Origin: an uncultured bacterium
GTDB lineage: Bacteria; Pseudomonadota; Gammaproteobacteria; Burkholderiales; CAIKXV01
Direction: 5' to 3'
DNA length: 50,093 nucleotides
NCBI GenBank assembly: GCA_903873475.1
Contig: CAIQON010000205.1
Location: 1-50,093, forward strand
Part shown: positions 44,045 to 50,093 of the stretch, piece by piece
How the letters are laid out: each line of letters starts with the position of its first letter
Position numbering within the stretch: the first letter of the stretch is position 1
Notes under the pieces: model-generated
Databases searched by the model: none
What the model saw: only the letters and a program-made list of their open reading frames with translations
Told to the model about the DNA's origin: nothing
Made by a program: the position numbers and the translations under genes

Positions 44045-44362
44045 ATGAAGATGAAAATCGACAGCGGCATCCCCTCTTCCACCCCGGTCACCCGTGTCGC
44101 CGAGGCACCGGGCCGCCCGGGCACCATCGCTCGCACCACGGCGTCCGGCGCCCCCGGGGACAGCGTCGAGATCACCAGCCTGTCAGCGAGGCTCAACCAG
44201 CTCGAGGGCGTGCTGGCGGGCGTCCCGGTGGTCGACGGCGCACAGGTGCAGGCGATCAAGGACGCGATCAGCGAAGGCCGCTTCCAGGTCGACTCCGAGG
44301 TGGTTGCCGACCGCCTGCTGTCGAGCGTGAAGGAGCTGCTGCTCCAGCGCGGCGCAGCTTGA
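44045..44362 (+). CDS. flgM: Anti-sigma28 factor FlgM
   Basis: A 105-residue FlgM, which holds FliA inactive until it is exported through the completed hook. The disordered Ser/Thr/Gly/Pro-rich N-terminal half and the C-terminal sigma-binding helices (VEITSLSARLNQLEGVL, QVQAIKDAISEGRFQVDSEVVADRLL) match the family. ATG 44045 is chosen; an in-frame ATG at 44051 is possible. The sigma28-type promoter immediately upstream leaves little or no 5' leader. flgN follows after four bases. Confidence 0.95.
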   Translation: MKMKIDSGIPSSTPVTRVAEAPGRPGTIARTTASGAPGDSVEITSLSARLNQLEGVLAGVPVVDGAQVQAIKDAISEGRFQVDSEVVADRLLSSVKELLLQRGAA

Positions 44363-44366
44363 GCGT

Positions 44367-44876
44367 GTGAGTCCACCGGCCGCGCCGCGGATCGCTCCGG
44401 CTGATCCCCGTTCCCGCTTCATTGCCGATCTCCAGGCCGAGGCGGCCGCCTTCGCCGGTTTTTTCGAACTGCTGCGCACCGAGCAGGCCGCACTTGCCGC
44501 ACGCGACATCGAGGCATTGCTGCAGATCGGCCCGGCAAAGTCGGAACGCATCCGTGTGCTGAACGACCTGGCGCACCGCCGGGCAGCGTACCTCACCGGA
44601 CAGGCGTTCAGTGCCGACCGTTCCGGCATGGCGCAATGGCTGATCGTGCACGGGGGTGCCGAACAGGTTTCGTTGTCCGCGACCTGGCAGCAACTGGTCG
44701 ACACGGCCGCGCAGGCGCAGGCACTCAACCGCGAGAATGGCGTGATGATCGAAACCCGCCTGCAGCACAACCAGCGCCTGCTGTCGGCGCTGGCGGCAGG
44801 TGTACAGCCATCGCTCTACGGCCCCGACGGCCAGACCCGCATCGGCGGCACCGGACGCAACCTCGGCAAGGTCTGA
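44367..44876 (+). CDS. flgN: Flagellar export chaperone FlgN
   Basis: A 169-residue FlgN-family chaperone for FlgK and FlgL. It is mostly helical, with FELLRTEQAALAARDIEALL near the N-terminus and ALNRENGVMIETRLQHNQRLL near the C-terminus, the usual FlgN blocks. The start is a GTG at 44367, four bases past the flgM stop. It converges on motD with 23 bp between stops. Confidence 0.93.
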   Translation: MSPPAAPRIAPADPRSRFIADLQAEAAAFAGFFELLRTEQAALAARDIEALLQIGPAKSERIRVLNDLAHRRAAYLTGQAFSADRSGMAQWLIVHGGAEQVSLSATWQQLVDTAAQAQALNRENGVMIETRLQHNQRLLSALAAGVQPSLYGPDGQTRIGGTGRNLGKV

Positions 44877-44899
44877 GCCAGGACGCCCCCGGCGACATC

Positions 44900-45718
44900 C
44901 TACTTGCGCGGGACCCCGCCAGGCGGTGCCGCAGTCGCTGGACGTGGCAACGGTATCTGGCCCGGTTCGGATTCAGCCTGGATGATCACCGCGACCCGCC
45001 GGTTTCGAGCCCGCGCCTCGGTCGTGTCACCGGGCTCGACAGGCTGGTTGTCGGCATGGCCGATCGCGGTGAGTCTCGGCGCTGCGATGCCGGTTTCGAC
45101 GAACAGCCGCACCACCGTTGCCGCGCGCGAGGCGGACAGTTCCCAGTTCGACGCGAATGCCGGGGTCGAGATCGGCACGTCGTCGGTATGGCCCTCGACC
45201 GCAATCGCCCCGCGCGTGCGGGCCAGCACCCGCGCCACTTCCGCCAGCGTCTTCGTGGCGGCAGGCTCGAGGGCAGACTGGCCGGAACGGAACAGCACGC
45301 TGGCGTTTATCTCGATCACCAGCCCCTGGCGCGTCTCGCTGACCCGCACCAGGCCCTCTTTCACCAGGGGATCGAGCATCGTCGACAACTCGGCCCCGAG
45401 TTCACGCATGCGCGCCATCATCGCCCGGATCGCGGCCTCGTCTTCCGGCGAGCCTGGCGCCGGTCCGATGATGCCGCCATGCTCCTGCCCGAGGATCGAG
45501 CGCGGCGAGTTGGTCGGACTCTCGGCATCGGGCAGGCGCGACGGATTCTGGAAGGCCTGCACCAGCGAATCGCTGAGTACCCGATGTTTGCTCTCGTTCA
45601 CCTGCGAGATCGCGTACATCACCACGAAGAACGCGAACAGCAGGGTGATGAAGTCGGCATAGGACATCAGCCAGCGGTCGTGCGATTCCGGCTCTTCCGG
45701 CAGGTGCTTGCGTGGCAT
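44900..45718 (-). CDS. motD: Flagellar stator protein MotD (MotB family)
   Basis: A 272-residue MotB-family stator subunit. A single N-terminal transmembrane helix WLMSYADFITLLFAFFVVMY contains the proton-relay Asp22, followed by a plug/linker and an OmpA-like peptidoglycan-binding domain (VEGHTDDVPISTPAF, NWELSASRAATVVRLF, ARNRRVAVII). It follows motC with an 8-bp gap. The position beyond fliA resembles the motCD pair of Pseudomonas, hence the name; a MotB label would be equally defensible without phylogeny. Confidence 0.9.
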   Translation of the reverse strand: MPRKHLPEEPESHDRWLMSYADFITLLFAFFVVMYAISQVNESKHRVLSDSLVQAFQNPSRLPDAESPTNSPRSILGQEHGGIIGPAPGSPEDEAAIRAMMARMRELGAELSTMLDPLVKEGLVRVSETRQGLVIEINASVLFRSGQSALEPAATKTLAEVARVLARTRGAIAVEGHTDDVPISTPAFASNWELSASRAATVVRLFVETGIAAPRLTAIGHADNQPVEPGDTTEARARNRRVAVIIQAESEPGQIPLPRPATAAPPGGVPRK

Positions 45719-45726
45719 CGCAGCGG

Positions 45727-46467
45727 CTAGACGAGGTAGCCCTGGAGGCGGATCTCGATCGACCGCGGGTTCTCGCCATTGGCGATGCCCACCAGCCCCT
45801 CGATCAGCATCTCGCGCATGCTGACGTCACGCGCGACCAGCGCCTTGATCTTGTTGGCGATGGGCAGGAACACGAGGTTGGCCAGCCCGACGCCGTAGAT
45901 GGTCGCGACGAATGCGACCGCGATGCCGGCGCCGAGCCGCGCCGGGTCGGTCAGGTTCTCCATGACCTGGATCAGGCCCATCACCGCGCCGAGGATGCCG
46001 ACCGTCGGCGCATAGCCCCCAGCGGCCTCCCATACGCGTGCGGCGGCGCGGTAACGCGCCTCGAACGCATTGATCTCCAGTTCGAGCGCTTCGCGCAGCA
46101 CGTTCGGCTCGGCACCGTCGACCAGCAGTTGCAGCCCCTTGCGCTCGAACGGATCGCGCGAGGCATCGATCGCAGCCTCGAGCGCGAGCAGCCCGCCGCG
46201 GCGGGCGACCTGGCTCCAGCTGCTGACCCGGCCGATCAACTTCCTCGGTTCATGCACCGGGGGCTTGAACACCCAGCCTGCCGTGCGCAACGCATCGGAA
46301 AACTGCGCCGCTGAACTCTGCAGCATGACCGCGCCTGCGGTACCGCCGACCACGATCAGGAAGGCCGTGACCTGCAGCAGCGAGGCCGGATGCCCGCCTT
46401 CGAGCACCAGCCCGCCGATGATCGCCGTCAGCCCCAGCAGCAGGCCGGCTATGCTGATCCGGTCCAT
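45727..46467 (-). CDS. motC: Flagellar stator protein MotC (MotA family)
   Basis: A 246-residue MotA-family stator subunit with four membrane segments: residues about 5-22, 29-50, 148-170 and 178-203. The cytoplasmic loop has SWSQVARRGGLLALEAAI and the conserved third segment is YAPTVGILGAVMGLIQVM, with the proline required for torque generation. It is 43 bp downstream of fliA and upstream of motD. Confidence 0.92.
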   Translation of the reverse strand: MDRISIAGLLLGLTAIIGGLVLEGGHPASLLQVTAFLIVVGGTAGAVMLQSSAAQFSDALRTAGWVFKPPVHEPRKLIGRVSSWSQVARRGGLLALEAAIDASRDPFERKGLQLLVDGAEPNVLREALELEINAFEARYRAAARVWEAAGGYAPTVGILGAVMGLIQVMENLTDPARLGAGIAVAFVATIYGVGLANLVFLPIANKIKALVARDVSMREMLIEGLVGIANGENPRSIEIRLQGYLV

Positions 46468-46510
46468 CAGGGGGTCACGCGCGCCGGGCCTGGCTGGGCC
46501 TCGGCCGCGC

Positions 46511-47233
46511 TCACGGGTTGTGCGTCCACTCCTTCATCCGTGCGCGCAGCCGGGCCACGGCCTGGCTGTGCAGCTGGCAGATACGCGATTCGCTGACGCC
46601 CAGTACCTGGCCGATCTCCTTCAGGTTGAGCTCCTTCTCGTAGTACAGGCCCATCACCAGCTTCTCGCGCTCAGGGAGGTTGCTGATCGCGTTGACGAGC
46701 ATCTGGCGAAAGCCCTTGTCCTCGATGATCATCAGAGGGTTGGACTGGTTGTCGGCCAGGAAGAAGTCGAAGAAATCGTTGTCGTCCGACTCCTGGAAAT
46801 CCTCGTAGTGCAGCAGTTGCGAGCCGCGCGCATCGCTCAGCATGTGCTGGTAGTCGGACAGTGGCACGTTCATCTCGCCGGCCAGCTCGGTCTCGTTCGG
46901 CTGACGACCGAACTTCTGTTCGAGCTTCGCCACCGCGGCCTCGATCTTGCGAAGGTTCTTGCGTACGTTGCGCGGCAGCCAGTCGGCGTGGCGCAATTCG
47001 TCGAGCATGGAGCCGCGGATCCGCTGCACCGCATAGGTCTCGAACTGTGCGCCCTGCGTGCTGTCGAAATTGTCCGAAGCGTCGAGCAGGCCTATGAGAC
47101 CAGCCTGGATGAGGTCATCGACATCGACGCTGGCCGGCAGCCGGGTCATGAAGTGGTAGGCGATCCGCTTAACCAGCGGCGCCATCTCCTTGACGATGGC
47201 ATCCTTGTCGTCTATCGAGGCAATCGGGGGCAT
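46511..47233 (-). CDS. fliA: RNA polymerase sigma factor FliA (sigma28)
   Basis: A 240-residue FliA, which reads the late flagellar promoters. Region 2 contains VDVDDLIQAGLIGLLDASDNF and FETYAVQRIRGSMLDELR; region 3 has LRKIEAAVAKLEQKFGRQPN; region 4 has LKEIGQVLGVSESRICQLHS as helix-turn-helix. Candidate targets in the window are the flgM and flgK promoters. Its inhibitor FlgM is encoded 2 kb away on the other strand. Confidence 0.97.
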   Translation of the reverse strand: MPPIASIDDKDAIVKEMAPLVKRIAYHFMTRLPASVDVDDLIQAGLIGLLDASDNFDSTQGAQFETYAVQRIRGSMLDELRHADWLPRNVRKNLRKIEAAVAKLEQKFGRQPNETELAGEMNVPLSDYQHMLSDARGSQLLHYEDFQESDDNDFFDFFLADNQSNPLMIIEDKGFRQMLVNAISNLPEREKLVMGLYYEKELNLKEIGQVLGVSESRICQLHSQAVARLRARMKEWTHNP

Positions 47234-47257
47234 CTAAAGGGGCGATCCTGTACTGAA

Positions 47258-48289
47258 TTACCGTGATACTAGTGCGGTTCGGCCCGGCGCGCCGAACGGC
47301 GACAGTTTCTGGGACGGGCTGGGGTTCGGGCTGAGATCCGAACTGTACGACGGACTGCGGGGCGCGTCGCGGTCGATGGCCAGCCCCGCTCCCCCCTTCT
47401 CATTCTGCGCCGGTTCGCCGGCGCGCGCCGATTCGCCGAGCAGCAGTGCCTGCCAGGCCTGCTCCGGCGTACCCGGCAGCGGCATCGGGACGTCGAGCCG
47501 TTCGGCCAGCATCGCACTGGCGGCAGCAGCCAGGCTGCCCGGGAAGGCCTCGGCCAACGGGCGACGCAGGCGCTCTGCTCGCGCCACCATCGGGTCGACC
47601 GGCATGGCTCCGGCATATTCGACCTGCACCTGCAGGAAACGGCGGGCCGTCTGTGCCACCTTGTGCCAGGCCGCCTCTGCCGCGTCGGCATCGGCCGCGC
47701 GCGCCATCCACCACAGATAGCGCTGCTGCCCGACCTCGAGGGCCAGCATCTTCAGCACGGCATAGGCTGCAGTCACCGAACGCTGGGCCGTGGTGGAGCC
47801 AAGCAGGACGCTGCCGGCTTGCGCCGCGGCGGGCCACCAGCGCCGCACCCGGTCGGCTGGTACGTCGACCAGCACGCAGTCGAAACGCACCGCGAGATCG
47901 GACAGGGCGCGCGCCGCCGCAGCCGCCACCGCCACCGTCGGATCGGCCGCCGCGGATGCAGTGGCAGGGCCGAGCCTGGCGGCAGGCACCCAGGTGACGC
48001 CGCCCGCGGCATGCAGGAGCACCTCGTCGAGCCGCCGCTGGCCGGACAGCGCCTCGGCCAGGTCACCGCGCGGCGAAAGCCCGAACCAGCCGGCACCGCT
48101 GCGCAACTGCGGCTGTGCATCGACCACCAGCACGGCATGGCCGCGCCGCGCCATCACCTCCGCCGTGGCGGCAACCAGCGCGGTCTGTCCGATCCCGGCA
48201 TCGCCACCGATGAACAGTGCGCTGCGCAGCGTCGAGCCGCCCAGCAGGCGCCGCAGGCTCGACGCCTGGTCCTCGCACGGGCCGATCAT
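47258..48289 (-). CDS. flhG: FlhG/FleN-like flagellar number regulator with altered P-loop
   Basis: A 343-residue MinD/ParA-superfamily protein in the position of FlhG, between flhF and fliA. The N-terminal amphipathic DQASSLRRLL helix, thought to activate FlhF, is present. The P-loop reads GGDAGIGQTAL: Gln35 replaces the Lys normally preceding Thr in KGGVGKT or GVGKT, and the deviant first Lys is also missing. LVVDAQPQLRSGAGWFGL replaces the usual Asp-rich switch, and VDVPADRV replaces a typical DTPAG. The C-terminus is a Pro/Ser-rich tail of about 45 residues. The gene is otherwise intact with normal coding character. Confidence 0.88.
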   Translation of the reverse strand: MIGPCEDQASSLRRLLGGSTLRSALFIGGDAGIGQTALVAATAEVMARRGHAVLVVDAQPQLRSGAGWFGLSPRGDLAEALSGQRRLDEVLLHAAGGVTWVPAARLGPATASAAADPTVAVAAAAARALSDLAVRFDCVLVDVPADRVRRWWPAAAQAGSVLLGSTTAQRSVTAAYAVLKMLALEVGQQRYLWWMARAADADAAEAAWHKVAQTARRFLQVQVEYAGAMPVDPMVARAERLRRPLAEAFPGSLAAAASAMLAERLDVPMPLPGTPEQAWQALLLGESARAGEPAQNEKGGAGLAIDRDAPRSPSYSSDLSPNPSPSQKLSPFGAPGRTALVSR

Positions 48290-48343
48290 CGCAACACCCT
48301 TGCCAGCTGCCTGCAGGGCGCCGGGCGATCCTGCGTCAACCGA

Positions 48344-49864
48344 TCACGCACCGGAGCCTCCGCTGGCGGCGACCAGTGCGAACTCGTCGCTCGCCGGGGT
48401 GAACGGGTTGGCCGCCTCGCGACCGCGCAGCGCGCGATCGATCAGGTACAGCGGATTGGGCAGGTGCAGGTCTTCCGGCACGCGCTGGCCGTTCGTCACG
48501 AAGCACACCCGCAGCCGGTGGCGCAGCACGACATCGAGTACGCCTCCCAGCGATACCGCCTCGTCGATCTTGGTCAGTATGCAGCCGTCGAGGCCACCCC
48601 CGGCATAGCGGGTCGCGACATCCTCCAGCGTACTGCCCGCGGAAGCGGCCGACAGCAGCAGCAACCGCTGTACGCCACGCCCCTCGCCGGAGAGCAGGGC
48701 AGCCTGCTCGGCAAGGCGGCGGTCGCGCTGGCTCATCCCTACCGTATCGATCAGCGTGAGGTGGCGTGACGCGAGGTCACCCAGTGTCATCTGCAGTTCA
48801 GTTTCATCGCGCACCGCGATCACGGGGACGCCGAGGATGCGGCCGTAGATTCGCAACTGGTCGAGCGCGCCGATACGGAACCCGTCGGTGGTCAGGAGCG
48901 CGGCGCTGGACGCCCCTCGCGCGAGCACGCAGCGCGCCGCGAGCTTGGCGACGGTGGTGGTCTTGCCGACGCCGGTCGGTCCGACCAGCGCAAACACGCC
49001 GCCCCGTTCGCAGGGGTCGGCGGGCTGCAGGAGCGTCTTGAGCCGCTCGTACAGCAGGGTGCGCACCTGGCGCCAGGCGATGTCGACTGGCGTCTCGGAG
49101 GCCGGGGCGTCGCGGCCGGTTGCGGCTGCATCGGGTTCGGGGGCGCGGTCGCGGCTGATCGCCTCGCCAAGCTCGCGCGCGAGCAACGTGCTGAAACCGG
49201 CCGCGAGCAGCCGCCGCATCACCTCGGTCTCGACCGGCGACCGGCGGGAGCGGTCGGCCCAGGCGAACCCGGCGAGCTGGTGCTCGACCAGCGAGCGCAG
49301 CGAACGGACCTCGGCAGCGATCTGCGTGATCGCACCGGTGTCCGCAGCCCCGTGCGCCGCGGCCTGCTGCCCTGCCGCGGCAAGCGCCGCGGCAGACGAC
49401 GGCGCCACCGCATCAGCTGCCATCGGCGCGGTGGGTGCTGCAGGTGATGCCGGCACATGTAAAGGTGACGCTTCGGCAACCGCACCGCTGCGGTCCACCG
49501 GTGGCTGGCCACCCCGGGCGCGCGTCGCCGGTGCGCGCGCGCCGGTCGGCACCTGCAGCGGTGGCCACGGCGCTGCAGGCGGGGCGGCGCGGCGCATGAC
49601 ATCGGGCAGTTCCGGATCGTCCGCAAGCGCCGCCTGGGTGTATGCATCGATCGCCGAGCGCCGGAGCGGTTCGACCTCGGCCCGGGGCGGGAATGGCGCC
49701 GGCAGCACCGCCGGCTCGACGCCGGACTCGACCATCGCCACCAGTTCGACGCCGCCCGATGGCAACCGCCGGTTGGACAGGATCAGCGCGTCTGCGCCCA
49801 GCGCATCGCGCACTTCGCGCAAGGCCTCGCGGGCCGACTGGGCCTGGAAACGCCGCACGATCAT
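48344..49864 (-). CDS. flhF: Flagellar biosynthesis GTPase FlhF
   Basis: A 506-residue SRP-type GTPase that places polar flagella. The N-terminal B domain (VRRFQAQSAREALREVRDAL) is followed by a Pro/Ala-rich linker (about residues 55-170), the N domain, and the G domain with GPTGVGKTTTVAKLAA, LTTDGFRIGALDQLRIYGRI, TLIDTVGMSQRD and CILTKIDEAVSLG. The G1 to G4 motifs are complete. The ATG at 49864 overlaps the flhA stop (ATGA). Confidence 0.96.
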   Translation of the reverse strand: MIVRRFQAQSAREALREVRDALGADALILSNRRLPSGGVELVAMVESGVEPAVLPAPFPPRAEVEPLRRSAIDAYTQAALADDPELPDVMRRAAPPAAPWPPLQVPTGARAPATRARGGQPPVDRSGAVAEASPLHVPASPAAPTAPMAADAVAPSSAAALAAAGQQAAAHGAADTGAITQIAAEVRSLRSLVEHQLAGFAWADRSRRSPVETEVMRRLLAAGFSTLLARELGEAISRDRAPEPDAAATGRDAPASETPVDIAWRQVRTLLYERLKTLLQPADPCERGGVFALVGPTGVGKTTTVAKLAARCVLARGASSAALLTTDGFRIGALDQLRIYGRILGVPVIAVRDETELQMTLGDLASRHLTLIDTVGMSQRDRRLAEQAALLSGEGRGVQRLLLLSAASAGSTLEDVATRYAGGGLDGCILTKIDEAVSLGGVLDVVLRHRLRVCFVTNGQRVPEDLHLPNPLYLIDRALRGREAANPFTPASDEFALVAASGGSGA

Positions 49865-50093
49865 GTCCGTCCCCCGAGCACCGCGACCACGCGGATGGTC
49901 TTGCTGTCAGGGATCTCGGAATGCGAGATCACCTTCAACTGGGGAACCGCTCGCTTCAGGAAACGCATCAGCAGCGAGCGAAGTGCCGGCGCGACCAGCA
50001 GCACGGCGGGTTGTCCCGACTGTTCCTGGGTCTGGGCGAGGGCCGCGGCCTGGCGCAGCAGGTTTTCGGCGAGCGACGGCTCCAGGCCGGCGC
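49861..50093 (-). CDS. flhA: FlhA, C-terminal end only
   Basis: Only the last about 76 codons are in the window. They read GLEPSLAENLLRQAAALAQ and then AVLLVAPALRSLLMRFLKRA, followed by VISHSEIPDSKTIRVVAVLG before the stop, the C-terminal cytoplasmic domain of the export-gate protein FlhA. The stop codon overlaps the flhF start by 4 bp. The rest lies beyond the right edge. Confidence 0.93.
   Translation of the reverse strand, partial: AGLEPSLAENLLRQAAALAQTQEQSGQPAVLLVAPALRSLLMRFLKRAVPQLKVISHSEIPDSKTIRVVAVLGGRT

Overview
The window is a GC-rich (roughly two-thirds G+C by eye), densely packed bacterial chromosome segment with no rRNA, tRNA, IS element, prophage or CRISPR that I can see. The gene content (OmpR/EnvZ pair, lemA-TPM-TPM cassette, tsaB-rimI-udg, DUF3422, ispDF back to back with mfd) together with GC content and codon use points to a betaproteobacterium. 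I cannot fix the order: the flagellar regulation looks more like the sigma54/FleQ-type scheme of polar flagellates than the FlhDC scheme of many Burkholderiales.

Layout. 1-12 kb: mostly minus strand. A truncated gene at the edge, a DedA membrane protein, a CbbQ/NorQ-type AAA+ ATPase, then a periplasmic pair, penicillin-binding protein 1C and a thioester-containing bacterial alpha-2-macroglobulin. A DUF3422 protein and a family 4 glycosyltransferase follow on the plus strand. 12.6-17.4 kb (minus): two TPM-domain proteins with LemA, a type-4 uracil-DNA glycosylase, RimI, TsaB and a small Arg-rich secreted protein. 17.5-20.2 kb (plus): OmpR, EnvZ and a host-attachment-family protein. 20.2-23.7 kb (minus): a TonB-dependent receptor, IspF and IspD. 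23.8-30.9 kb (plus): Mfd, SerB, a FAD-dependent oxidoreductase and NudC.

30.9-50.1 kb is a flagellar locus. On the minus strand run flgB-C-D-E-F-G-H-I-J-K-L (rod, hook, L and P rings, hook-filament junction). They are preceded by a GGDEF diguanylate cyclase. On the plus strand lie flgA, flgM and flgN. On the minus strand again are flhA (3' end only), flhF, flhG, fliA, motC and motD. This covers the distal half of the basal body, export control, polar placement (FlhF/FlhG), the late sigma factor and one stator pair. Sequence-level control signals agree with a hierarchy: a sigma54-type -24/-12 element precedes flgB, and FliA (sigma28)-type promoters with 11-bp spacers precede flgM and flgK.

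Most notable observations: FlhG has Gln instead of Lys in its P-loop; FlgJ is only the rod-binding half; the flgM sigma28 promoter sits so close to the start codon that the transcript would be nearly leaderless; a perfect 14-bp-stem hairpin lies between the diguanylate cyclase and flgB; the nudC Shine-Dalgarno is buried in a perfect hairpin. No complete, clearly undescribed multi-gene system is evident.
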